A stretch of DNA of 62,418 nucleotides from Mucilaginibacter sp. OK098 (GCF_900142915.1 NZ_FRCM01000003.1:1-62418), one strand, 5' to 3'; positions 54,570 to 61,180 are shown, counted from the first letter of the stretch. Program-made: numbers and translations. The notes: generated by a model from the sequence alone, not told the origin.

Positions 54570-55139
54570 ATGAAAAAGATCCTATTAAGTGCAGCACTAC
54601 TGGTAGCGGTATGCATTAGCGCACAAGCACAATTCTCATTAGGTATTAAAGGCGGTGTAAACTTTTCAAAGATCAACACTGATAACCTGAGCTCTTCAAC
54701 CCGTACCGGCTACCAGGCCGGCATCTTTGCCCGCTTCGGGAGCGCCCTTTACTTACAACCCGAACTTTATTTAAGTGGCACAGGCGGCAATTTCCACTCA
54801 AGCGATAACTCAGTAAGTGGCAATGCACATTTTACCAACCTGAATGTTCCGGTATTGATAGGCCATTCATTCGGCGAAAAAAACCTTAATTTCAGGATAA
54901 TGGCAGGACCGGTTTACACCTCCATACTGAGTAAAAACCTATCGCAAAGCTTAAATGATGCTTATACTGATTTTGGCCACTATAAAAACAGCACGCTGGG
55001 TTTCCAGGCCGGCGCAGGTGTTGATATCGGCGCCATTACTGCTGACCTGCGCTACGAAGGCGGCCTTACCAAAATTAATTCAGACTTTGGTCAGCGCCAA
55101 AATCTATGGGCATTAAGTGTTGGGTTTAAGCTGTTGTAA
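54570..55139 (+). CDS. Small outer-membrane beta-barrel (porin-family) protein
   Basis: This 189-residue protein has a signal peptide (residues 1-20, ending AQAQ). The mature part has the alternating strands of an 8-stranded barrel of the OMP_b-brl_2/PorT type (FSLGIKGGVNFSKI, GYQAGIFARFGSALYLQPELYLSGTGG, LGFQAGAGVDIGAITADLRYEGGL) and ends in LWALSVGFKLL with a terminal hydrophobic residue, as barrel proteins do. The family includes structural barrels with unknown ligands. A strong terminator follows. Confidence 0.85.
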   Translation: MKKILLSAALLVAVCISAQAQFSLGIKGGVNFSKINTDNLSSSTRTGYQAGIFARFGSALYLQPELYLSGTGGNFHSSDNSVSGNAHFTNLNVPVLIGHSFGEKNLNFRIMAGPVYTSILSKNLSQSLNDAYTDFGHYKNSTLGFQAGAGVDIGAITADLRYEGGLTKINSDFGQRQNLWALSVGFKLL

Positions 55140-55158
55140 TTTAATTTTAGTAATTGAT

Positions 55159-55194
55159 AAAAAAGACCATCCCGGCAATGAGATGGTCTTTTTT
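55159..55194. terminator. Intrinsic terminator of porin-like gene
   Basis: A 13-bp stem (aaaaaagaccatc / gatggtctttttt) with a 10-base loop is 20 bases after the porin-like stop and can act in both directions. Confidence 0.88.
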
Positions 55195-55217
55195 ATGTGT
55201 CATTTCAACAAATAAAA

Positions 55218-55261
55218 AGCTTATATATAAGCAAAGCCCCTGATGGGCAGGGGCCTTTGCT
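55218..55261 (-). terminator. Terminators of the tRNA-like RNA unit
   Basis: On the minus strand a GC-rich hairpin (gcaaaggcccctg / caggggctttgc with a bulge, 55231-55260) is followed by a small AT palindrome (gcttatatataagc, 55219-55232) and TTTTT. They lie about 33 bases after the 3' end of the second tRNA-like RNA, in its direction of transcription. Confidence 0.75.
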
Positions 55262-55293
55262 AACCAATTATAAACCTAAATTATGAGAAGAGC

Positions 55294-55408
55294 TGTAGGA
55301 GAAGGAGTCGAACCTCCACGAAGTGGTTATTCTTATTGCTAAGAGTTTCCCATGATCTTCGCCACCGCGACAAGGAGGTGTGTCTGCCAAAAATTTCACC
55401 ATCCTACA
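55294..55408 (-). ncRNA. tRNA-like structured RNA, copy B (115 nt)
   Basis: Read on the minus strand. Acceptor stem TGTAGGA (55408-55402) pairs with TCCTACA (55300-55294), 7 bp. TG follows, then a D-arm GTG...CAC (55399-55397 and 55382-55380) with the GG of a D-loop. The T-arm is complete: GGAGG-TTCGACT-CCTTC (55317-55301). Between them there is no normal 5-bp/7-nt anticodon arm. Instead there is CACC-(10 nt)-GGTG (55380-55377 / 55366-55363), whose left side contains CACCTCCTT, then a conserved ATGGGAAAC, and a hairpin TCTTA-GCAA-TAAGA (55344-55331). No CCA is encoded; the next bases are GCT. I cannot assign an amino acid. Confidence 0.75.
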
Positions 55409-55496
55409 GGGTTGTAATAAGTTTTCAGTTTACGGTATTCAGTTTGCAGTCTTTTACGACTTTGAGCTGAAGACTTTCGACTTCGGACTTAAAAGC

Positions 55497-55607
55497 TGTT
55501 GGGGAAGGAATCGAACCTTCACAGAGTGGTTAGCCCGCTTCGGGTTTCCCATATTCTCCGCCACCGGGACAAGGAGGTGTGTCTGCCTAAAATTTCACCA
55601 CCCAACA
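55497..55607 (-). ncRNA. tRNA-like structured RNA, copy A (111 nt)
   Basis: Read on the minus strand. Acceptor TGTTGGG (55607-55601) pairs with CCCAACA (55503-55497); compared with copy B two pairs have changed on both sides, which supports the stem. The D-arm GTG...CAC is at 55598-55596 and 55581-55579. The T-arm GAAGG-TTCGATT-CCTTC (55520-55504) is perfect. The segment CACCTCCTT (55579-55571) and the CACC/GGTG pairing (GGTG at 55565-55562) are the same as in copy B. The variable hairpin is CCCG-AAG-CGGG (55544-55534), different in sequence but again paired. After the acceptor comes GCT, no CCA. The spacer to copy B (55409-55496) is a low-complexity word repeat. Confidence 0.78.
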
Positions 55608-55656
55608 ATGTTTTATTATTTTTAAAGAACGCTAAGCTTTTGTCATTTGCTTATTA

Positions 55657-55688
55657 CAAATCTAACAGACCTATCAATTTATTACAAA
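55657..55688 (-). promoter_or_regulatory. Bacteroidota-type promoter for the tRNA-like pair
   Basis: On the minus strand TTTG (55688-55685), 20 bases, then TAGATTTG (55664-55657), an exact match to the -33/-7 consensus TTTG...TAnnTTTG. Transcription would start near 55650, about 43 bases before the first tRNA-like RNA. Confidence 0.7.
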
Positions 55689-55760
55689 TATTTCAATGAA
55701 ATATTTTTATTTTTATCGAATTTTAATTATTCTTGTATATTAATAAAGAATTTCAAATTT

Positions 55761-56237
55761 ATGTCCCACAGAAAAGCCCAAAATTTAGAAATTGATAATC
55801 TCGATATCCAGATTTTATCAATATTAATGAAGAATGCGACCACTCCATACACCGAGATCGCTAAAGAATTGATCGTTTCCGGCGGAACTATACACGTGAG
55901 GATGAAAAAATTGGAGGAGATGGGTGTTATAAAAGGCGCCAGTTTAGAGGTTGATCCGCAAAAACTAGGCTATGATATAACGGCATTCCTGGGCATTTTC
56001 CTGGAAAAAGGCTCGCAATACAACGAGGCGGTTAAACAATTAAAAACCGTAAAAGAAATAGTGGAACTGCATTATACTACCGGCGCATGGAGCATTTTTG
56101 CCAAAATTGTATGCCATGATACTACGCATTTACGCGAGGTATTGAATGAGCAGATCCAGGGTGTAAAAGGCATCCAGCGCACAGAAACTTTTATATCGCT
56201 TGAAGAAAGCATCAGGAGACAGATAACTTTGGAATAA
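55761..56237 (+). CDS. Lrp/AsnC family transcriptional regulator
   Basis: The ATG at 55761 is preferred over an in-frame ORF extension to 55647, which would cover the promoter of the tRNA-like RNAs. The product is about 158 residues. The N-terminal HTH is LDIQILSILMKNATTPYTEIAKELIVSGGTIHVRMKKLEEMGVI (about 15-58). The C-terminal RAM/ACT-like domain (75-155; ITAFLGIFLEKGSQY, VVELHYTTGAWSIFAKIV-like) binds amino acids. It has a feast/famine-type fold, so it probably senses an amino acid. The IlvN-like gene opposite makes a branched-chain amino acid link plausible but unproven. Confidence 0.9.
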   Translation: MSHRKAQNLEIDNLDIQILSILMKNATTPYTEIAKELIVSGGTIHVRMKKLEEMGVIKGASLEVDPQKLGYDITAFLGIFLEKGSQYNEAVKQLKTVKEIVELHYTTGAWSIFAKIVCHDTTHLREVLNEQIQGVKGIQRTETFISLEESIRRQITLE

Positions 56238-56261
56238 ATTTACTTTTAAATATTATGGGTG

Positions 56262-56323
56262 TAGAGACGCAATACATTGCGTCTCTAGGGGCATTTATCA
56301 GAGACGCAAAGTATTGCGTCTCT
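56262..56323. repeat. Double palindrome gagacgcaat, end of lrp
   Basis: Two palindromes of 24-26 bases (56262-56287 and 56300-56323), each made of agagacgcaa and ttgcgtctct, are separated by 12 bases. The outer arms can also pair with each other. The element is between two convergent genes. Confidence 0.85.
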
Positions 56324-56365
56324 ACGTGTATATATAATGGTGCATTTATAAAGGATTGAAACAGC

Positions 56366-56887
56366 CTATGCATATTCAAAATGCTCCATCGACAAAAGAC
56401 TTTCTTCTGCTATTAGTCCGCTTTTACAGAAACCAAGCAAATGAGGACCATCTAACTGTCCATAAAATTCCTGGAGATTCTTATCGCTACCAAACTTACG
56501 AATCACCAGTGCATCTTCGCTGATGCTGCTTACCACTGCCCCATATTTTTGCACTAAAGCCCAAAACGAAGCGCTGAAAATCTCTTTCGACAACCGGAAA
56601 AACCCAACCTTTTCCAGCCCCGTTTCGCCAGGCATAAAAGCGCTTGCCCTATATACTTCAACAATTTTTTCCAGCTTCCGCAGCAGAGTAGCAAGTCCGG
56701 CTTCAGGGACAAGAGCCTCAATAGTGATCAATACAATGTCACTTATGTCTGTACGGGAAACATTAAGACCATTCACTTCATAATTCATCTTGTTAAAAAG
56801 GATCAATACCTGTCCTAAAAGCCCTTTTTTGTCTTCCGAATAGATGGCGATCACGTACTGTGTTGATGTTGTCGGTTGCTTTTTCAT
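56366..56887 (-). CDS. ACT-domain protein, acetolactate synthase small subunit-like (IlvN/IlvH)
   Basis: This 173-residue cytosolic protein starts with an ACT domain (QYVIAIYSEDKKGLLGQVLILFNKMNYEVNGLNVSRTD, about 10-50), as in the regulatory subunit of acetolactate synthase. A second, divergent domain follows (about 85-160). Length fits the family (160-195). The large subunit ilvB is not adjacent, so sequence alone would leave the call weak. The leader upstream, with a run of Leu/Ile/Val codons and a terminator, strongly supports a role in branched-chain amino acid synthesis. It may also be a stand-alone ACT sensor. Confidence 0.7.
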   Translation of the reverse strand: MKKQPTTSTQYVIAIYSEDKKGLLGQVLILFNKMNYEVNGLNVSRTDISDIVLITIEALVPEAGLATLLRKLEKIVEVYRASAFMPGETGLEKVGFFRLSKEIFSASFWALVQKYGAVVSSISEDALVIRKFGSDKNLQEFYGQLDGPHLLGFCKSGLIAEESLLSMEHFEYA

Positions 56888-56902
56888 GATTAAAAATTTG
56901 TC

Positions 56903-56930
56903 AAAAAAAAAGCCCTCCGTTTTGGAGGGC
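56903..56930 (-). terminator. Attenuator terminator in the leader of the IlvN-like gene
   Basis: Minus strand: a perfect 7-bp stem GCCCTCC / GGAGGGC (56930-56924 and 56918-56912) with a 5-base loop is followed by nine T (56911-56903), only 15 bases before the ATG at 56887. It lies upstream of the gene in the same direction, so it must be conditional. Confidence 0.85.
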
Positions 56931-56961
56931 CTGCTGTATAATTTGAAATTTACAAATATGC

Positions 56962-57078
56962 TCAGTTAACCCTCCATTGGTTTGCAATGACAGTAATAAT
57001 AATCAGCAGAAGCACAGGTGACCCGCAAAGCGCAGGCAGTGTATTATTAATAGTGCTTATGATCTTACTGGTATTCAT
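56962..57078 (-). CDS. Branched-chain amino acid leader peptide (attenuation)
   Basis: A 38-codon frame from ATG (57078) to TGA (56962). Its second half encodes VLLLIIITVI (57015-56986), nine of ten residues being Leu, Ile or Val, as in ilv leader peptides of other bacteria. Just after these codons lies TGGAGGG (56976-56970), which can pair with CCCTCCA (56929-56923), the left arm of the terminator. A ribosome stalled on the Leu/Ile/Val codons would leave this segment free to form the antiterminator; a ribosome reaching the stop would cover it and allow termination. No other function is expected for the peptide. Confidence 0.82.
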   Translation of the reverse strand: MNTSKIISTINNTLPALCGSPVLLLIIITVIANQWRVN

Positions 57079-57092
57079 GGATTGTTGGCAGG

Positions 57093-57123
57093 CAAGATAG
57101 TAATTATTAGATAGATCGCAAAA
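57093..57123 (-). promoter_or_regulatory. Candidate promoter of the ilv leader
   Basis: Minus strand: TTTTG (57123-57119), 19 bases, then TATCTTG (57099-57093), close to TTTG...TAnnTTTG with one T missing. It is placed 15 bases before the leader ATG. Confidence 0.45.
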
Positions 57124-57130
57124 TTCATTC

Positions 57131-57165
57131 AAGACTTACGGAGTTTTAAAAACTTCGTAAGTCTT
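57131..57165. repeat. Palindromic repeat, copy 3 (acttacgaagtttt family)
   Basis: A 35-base palindrome with one mismatch (aagacttacggagtttt / aaaacttcgtaagtctt) lies 14 bases past the stop of tex. It overlaps the region just upstream of the leader promoter. Confidence 0.85.
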
Positions 57166-57179
57166 TTCGGCTTAATGCC

Positions 57180-59450
57180 CTATCTGAATTTATCCTTCAA
57201 TGCTGCCAGCTTAATAGCAATATCTGTTTCCGGTTGCTGCTCAGGTTTTTTGTTAAATGCAGGTTTTTGAAAATTACGTTGCTGATTTGCAGGTTCGCGT
57301 CTTTCTCTTTCCGCAGGCTTTGGCTCATTTTCTTTCATTGAAAGGGCAATCCGTTTGCGGTTAATATCCACATCAGTTACTGTTACCTCAACCTTTTGCT
57401 GCACTTTCAGTACTTCGTTGGCATCTTTTATAAAGCGGTTGGTGATTTGGCTTAAATGTACCAAACCATCCTGGTGAACGCCAATATCAACAAAAGCGCC
57501 GAAATTGGTTATATTGGTAACAATACCGGGCAGCTTCATGCCAATTTTCAGGTCGCCAATAGCATTTACACCATCTGTAAAGCTAAATGCTTCAAACTGC
57601 TCACGCGGGTCGCGGCCGGGTTTTGCCAGCTCGGCCATAATATCGTTCAGCGTTGGCAGGCCTGCATCAGCGGTAATATATTTTTGAAGAGGAATGCTTT
57701 TGCGCAGCTTATCATCACTCATCAGGTCTTTTACTGCGCACTTAAGGTCTTTTGCCATTTGCTCGACCAAGGCATATCTTTCCGGGTGAACGCCACTGGT
57801 ATCCAACGGATCTTTAGCATCGCGGATGCGCAGGAAGCCTGCCGCCTGCTCAAATGCTTTATCACCAAGGCGAGGCACCTTCTTTAATTCATTACGGTGT
57901 TTAAAAGCTCCATTGGCATCGCGGTAGGTTACAATGTTCTGTGCCAGCTGCGGCCCAAGACCGGATACATAAGCCAGGATCTGTTTTGATGCTGTATTCA
58001 GCTCAACGCCAACAGCGTTTACACAGCTCATAACGGTATCGTCAAGCGAGGTTTGCAATTTGGTTTGGTCTACATCATGCTGGTACTGGCCAACGCCAAT
58101 TGATTTTGGGTCTATCTTCACCAGCTCAGCTAACGGATCCATTAACCGGCGACCAATTGATACAGCACCTCTTACGGTAACGTCCTTATCCGGGAATTCC
58201 TCCCGTGCAACGTCAGATGCCGAATAGATAGATGCCCCGCTTTCATTAACCATTACTATAGCTACACCGGGCAGGTTAAGGTTGCGTACAAACACTTCTG
58301 TTTCGCGTCCGGCAGTTCCGTTGCCAATGGCAATAGCTTCAATATTATATTTTTTGAAAAGAAACTCAGTGGTTTTCTCAGCCTCTTTAGCTTGCCCTGC
58401 ACCGGTATGCGGAAAAATAGCCGTGTATTCCAGCAACTTTCCCTGTTCGTCCAAACAAACCACTTTACAGCCTGTACGGAAACCCGGGTCAATGGCCATG
58501 GTACGTTTTTGGCCAAGGGGCGCACTTAACAACAGCTGACGGGCATTCTCCGCAAAAACCCGGATCGCCTCTTCATCAGCCTGCTTTTTAGTGAACAGGC
58601 GCACTTCTGTTTCCATCGAAGGTTTCAGCAAGCGTTTATAACCATCTGTAATGGCTTGTTTTACCTGGTCGGCGCTTGGGTTGTTGCCTATGACAAAAGC
58701 ATCCTCCAGCAGAGCTATTGCCTCTTCTTCCACAGGTTTTATATCCAGCCACAAAATCTCTTCCTTCTCACCACGGCGCATAGCCAGGATGCGGTGTGAT
58801 GGCGCTGATTTTACAGGCTCAGTCCAGTCGAAATAATCTTTATACTTTATGCCTTCCTGCTCTTTACCTTCAATAACTTTTGATTGAAAGGTGCCTTTCT
58901 CTATAAACAGGCTGCGCATCCGGGTACGTACTTCTGCATTTTCACTGATGAACTCCGCAATAATATCCCTTGCTCCTGCCAGCGCTTCTTCAAAACTTTT
59001 TACACCTTTTTCTTCATCAATATATTTGGCAGCTTCGGTTTCCGGATCAATCCTTTTTTGCTCCATCAGCAAATCGGCAAGCGGCTGCAAGCCTTTTTCG
59101 CGGGCGGTAGTAGCGCGGGTTTTTCGTTTTGGGCGATAAGGAAGGTAAATATCTTCCAATGCAACCATTGTCTCGGCCTCGTTGATCTTCGTTTCCAGTT
59201 CGGGTGTAAGCTTGCCCATTTCTGTAAGCGATTTCAGGATAGCTTCCCGGCGTTTATCAAGATCGCGCAATTGCTGCACACGGTCGCGGATGGCGGCCAC
59301 TTGTACCTCATCTAAAGTACCGGTAACTTCCTTGCGGTAACGCGAAATAAATGGAACGGTGGCGCCCTCATCAAGCAGGGCAACAGTAGCGCTAACCTGT
59401 TTTTCGGCAACGGAAAGTTCGGCAGCTATTTTTTTATGGTGCAGTATCAT
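57180..59450 (-). CDS. tex: Tex-family RNA-binding transcription accessory protein
   Basis: This 756-residue cytosolic protein has the helical N-terminal Tex domain (VSATVALLDEGATVPFISRYRKEVTGTLDEV), a YqgF/RNase H-like domain (MAIDPGFRTGCKVVCLDEQGKL at about 318), a helix-hairpin-helix region (LGPQLAQNIVTYRDANGAFKHRNELKKVP) and a C-terminal S1 domain (about 645-715, GMKLPGIVTNITNFGAFVDIGVHQDGLVHLS). The tail is Arg/Gln/Pro-rich. It resembles eukaryotic Spt6 and binds nucleic acids during transcription. Length is normal. Confidence 0.94.
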   Translation of the reverse strand: MILHHKKIAAELSVAEKQVSATVALLDEGATVPFISRYRKEVTGTLDEVQVAAIRDRVQQLRDLDKRREAILKSLTEMGKLTPELETKINEAETMVALEDIYLPYRPKRKTRATTAREKGLQPLADLLMEQKRIDPETEAAKYIDEEKGVKSFEEALAGARDIIAEFISENAEVRTRMRSLFIEKGTFQSKVIEGKEQEGIKYKDYFDWTEPVKSAPSHRILAMRRGEKEEILWLDIKPVEEEAIALLEDAFVIGNNPSADQVKQAITDGYKRLLKPSMETEVRLFTKKQADEEAIRVFAENARQLLLSAPLGQKRTMAIDPGFRTGCKVVCLDEQGKLLEYTAIFPHTGAGQAKEAEKTTEFLFKKYNIEAIAIGNGTAGRETEVFVRNLNLPGVAIVMVNESGASIYSASDVAREEFPDKDVTVRGAVSIGRRLMDPLAELVKIDPKSIGVGQYQHDVDQTKLQTSLDDTVMSCVNAVGVELNTASKQILAYVSGLGPQLAQNIVTYRDANGAFKHRNELKKVPRLGDKAFEQAAGFLRIRDAKDPLDTSGVHPERYALVEQMAKDLKCAVKDLMSDDKLRKSIPLQKYITADAGLPTLNDIMAELAKPGRDPREQFEAFSFTDGVNAIGDLKIGMKLPGIVTNITNFGAFVDIGVHQDGLVHLSQITNRFIKDANEVLKVQQKVEVTVTDVDINRKRIALSMKENEPKPAERERREPANQQRNFQKPAFNKKPEQQPETDIAIKLAALKDKFR

Positions 59451-59729
59451 AATCGAATTTGGATTGCGAAGTTGAGCAGAATTGCGGGGATTTTCAAGAA
59501 GAGGTTTTCAACAAAGATGGGGAATGACACTACAATAACACGTCATTGCAAGCATAGCTGCTTGCATACAGGTATGAATCAAACTCTAAGCTTTACCAGT
59601 ATTGAAGTATAAGCAATGTGATTATCAACAAGCGGCTGTAAAATCTCATCAGAATAAAGGTTCATGATTGTCCTGTGCAGTCCGCCAGCTGGCGGATCGT
59701 TCCTCGCAAGGACGGTACAACGATCTTTC
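59451..59729. repeat. Intergenic region with dispersed palindromes
   Basis: No gene is seen in this 279-base gap. It holds a stem tgcaagca / tgcttgca with loop tagc (59547-59566) after the word cgtcattg, and a perfect 16-base palindrome tccgccagctggcgga (59681-59696). Similar words occur near 44531. These are typical dispersed repeats of this phylum. Confidence 0.6.
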
Positions 59730-59930
59730 TCAGGAAACCTGCTCCTTTTTATGTCCTTTATAACCAGTTAAGGTTAAAACTATCGCAACAAGTATCAACA
59801 CCATCCCTATTAATCCAACAACTATACGCCATGTTTCATGGTGCTTTATACCACTTATAAGCGTAGTTGTATTTATAACCAACACACAGATATAAAAGCA
59901 GTATAAATATATTTTGGCGTTTTTATTCAT
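59730..59930 (-). CDS. Small two-helix membrane protein (paralogue 3)
   Basis: This 66-residue protein has two membrane segments (about 8-27 and 35-55) with the polar link GIKHHETWRIVVG between them and a Lys/His-rich tail (GYKGHKKEQVS). The same layout and the motif (H/D)xHETWRI occur in the next two upstream genes, so the three are tandem duplicates. The function is unknown. It lies 11 bases after the 76-residue paralogue, in one operon. Confidence 0.65.
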   Translation of the reverse strand: MNKNAKIYLYCFYICVLVINTTTLISGIKHHETWRIVVGLIGMVLILVAIVLTLTGYKGHKKEQVS

Positions 59931-59941
59931 GCTGTAGTTAT

Positions 59942-60172
59942 TTAAACCTTTACCGCCTTATTATTTTTTATAAGATGATACGCAGTAAGCGTTGCAAATG
60001 CCACAAAAAACAAACCACCAACAGCTGCCAGTATTATCCTCCAGGTTTCATGCTGATCAATTCCTTTAAACAGACTATTGATACTGATCGCTATAAATCC
60101 CAGGAAAGTAATAAAAGGAATCACCAAAGCGGCATTCTTTTTTTGCATAGCAGGTGCTGTAAATTTTGCCAT
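59942..60172 (-). CDS. Small two-helix membrane protein (paralogue 2)
   Basis: This 76-residue protein has two hydrophobic helices (about 14-34 and 44-66) joined by FKGIDQHETWRIILA. It is closest to the downstream 66-residue gene. Both ends are short and charged, so it is a hairpin membrane protein with both ends on one side. There is no recognised family; regulators or subunits of a membrane complex are possible. Confidence 0.65.
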   Translation of the reverse strand: MAKFTAPAMQKKNAALVIPFITFLGFIAISINSLFKGIDQHETWRIILAAVGGLFFVAFATLTAYHLIKNNKAVKV

Positions 60173-60203
60173 AAAACGAATATAAATATTTACCGCTTAA
60201 CTT

Positions 60204-60410
60204 TTAAAGTTCTTTTGTTTCTTTCCTAAAATAAGGGGTTACCATTATAATACCAATAAGGCTCAACGCTATGCCAATGGCCGACATAACAATATGCAAA
60301 GTATCATGCTCAGCAATACTTTTACATAGCTTAATTGTACCCATAATTATAAATACCGAAAAGAACCAAACCGGTACCAGCAAACTTCTTTTATTTTTTA
60401 CCTTTTCCAT
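60204..60410 (-). CDS. Small two-helix membrane protein (paralogue 1)
   Basis: This 68-residue protein has two membrane helices (about 10-28 and 38-58) with the linker CKSIAEHDTLHIVMSAIG, the most diverged version of the HETWRI motif. It starts directly after the stop of the PhnA-like gene with no gap, so translation is probably coupled. It is the first of three tandem paralogues. Confidence 0.6.
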   Translation of the reverse strand: MEKVKNKRSLLVPVWFFSVFIIMGTIKLCKSIAEHDTLHIVMSAIGIALSLIGIIMVTPYFRKETKEL

Positions 60411-60629
60411 CTATTTCTTTTTCAAAAAACAGGTTTTTAGCACCACACTCATCCCGTCAACCTTGCAATCTACTTCTTCGTCATTATCTGTAAGACGGAT
60501 CTTTTTTATGGTGATGCCTTGTTTTAAAGTAGTGGTTGATCCTTTTACTTTTAAACTTTTTATCAGGGTTACTGAGTCGCCGTCAATCAGCGTATTGCCG
60601 TTACTGTCTTTTACGTTTGATGTTTCCAA
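60411..60629 (-). CDS. PhnA-domain protein (YjdM C-terminal part only)
   Basis: The start is a TTG (60629), 2 bases after the stop of the upstream gene; no ATG is available. The 72 residues correspond to the C-terminal PhnA domain (VKDSNGNTLIDGDSVTLIKSLKVKGSTTTLKQGITIKKIRL), an SH3-like barrel, without the N-terminal zinc ribbon of full-length PhnA (about 110 aa). The old name alkylphosphonate protein is historical. Single-domain versions are common in Bacteroidota. It may bind a partner or RNA; the role is unknown. Confidence 0.8.
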   Translation of the reverse strand: METSNVKDSNGNTLIDGDSVTLIKSLKVKGSTTTLKQGITIKKIRLTDNDEEVDCKVDGMSVVLKTCFLKKK

Positions 60630-60631
60630 TA

Positions 60632-61150
60632 TTACTGGTGTTTATTATTAATTTTTCCTGCGTCCTCTAGTTCGGCATCCATCTGGTCATCATACTTAAA
60701 ACGGTATAAAACCCATTCGTTCTGGGGCTTGTAAAACATAAAAGTAAACCTTATAGGCTGAATCTCGTGTTTTACCAGGTAACTATAAAAAACCAAACTG
60801 TTTGACGCGTTTTTTTGAACGATCAGGTCCTTACCTAAATAGTTGCCTATCCCCTGGCGCAATGAATCTAATTTTGCTTTTAGCTGGCTTATCCCGGCTG
60901 TATTTGTAAAATATTTATTGGTGCCAAAAATATAATCAATGGCAGCGCCTGTTCCTTCGTCTTTGTATTTCTTAAAAAAACTGTTAACCAGGTCTGCCGC
61001 GCCTTTAACTGCAACCACAGGTGGCTTTGCAGCCGCTGCTGCCGGTTTTGCAGTTGCGGCATCCTGTGCTTTTGCACAAATTGAACAGCATACAATGCAG
61101 GCTAATAAAAATGATGTGGTTAAAAAGTGCTTAAAGTTTAAGTGTTTCAT
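60632..61150 (-). CDS. Exported hypothetical protein
   Basis: This 172-residue protein has a signal peptide (about 1-28, CSICAKAQ) followed by an Ala/Pro/Lys-rich linker (ATAKPAAAAAKPP). The folded part (about 48-165) has a pattern of helix then strands (DLVNSFFKKYKDEGTGAAIDYIFGTNKYF, HEIQPIRFTFMFYKPQNEWVLYRFKYDD) that recalls NTF2/SnoaL-like folds. No catalytic motif is seen. It is the first gene of a five-gene minus-strand run ending at 59730. Confidence 0.65.
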   Translation of the reverse strand: MKHLNFKHFLTTSFLLACIVCCSICAKAQDAATAKPAAAAAKPPVVAVKGAADLVNSFFKKYKDEGTGAAIDYIFGTNKYFTNTAGISQLKAKLDSLRQGIGNYLGKDLIVQKNASNSLVFYSYLVKHEIQPIRFTFMFYKPQNEWVLYRFKYDDQMDAELEDAGKINNKHQ

Positions 61151-61180
61151 AATGTATGTTTTAAAATCAATGCCTATATA

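Noticed and set aside
55362..55382. AAGGAGGTG on the plus strand as a Shine-Dalgarno site
   Set aside because: No gene starts within a suitable distance, the phylum rarely uses such sites, and the same bases are part of the minus-strand RNA structure in both copies.
55294..55607. Ordinary tRNA-Leu or tRNA-Ser genes
   Set aside because: D-arm and T-arm fit a class II tRNA but no 5-bp stem with a 7-base loop can be formed for the anticodon, and the units are too long.
55380..55699. Short plus-strand frames across the tRNA-like region and an extended Lrp start at 55647
   Set aside because: They run through structured RNA with a clear T-arm on the other strand and through its promoter; the Lrp fold begins just after 55761.
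57456..57887. 143-residue plus-strand frame inside tex
   Set aside because: It is a shadow of the conserved helix-hairpin-helix and S1 regions of tex.
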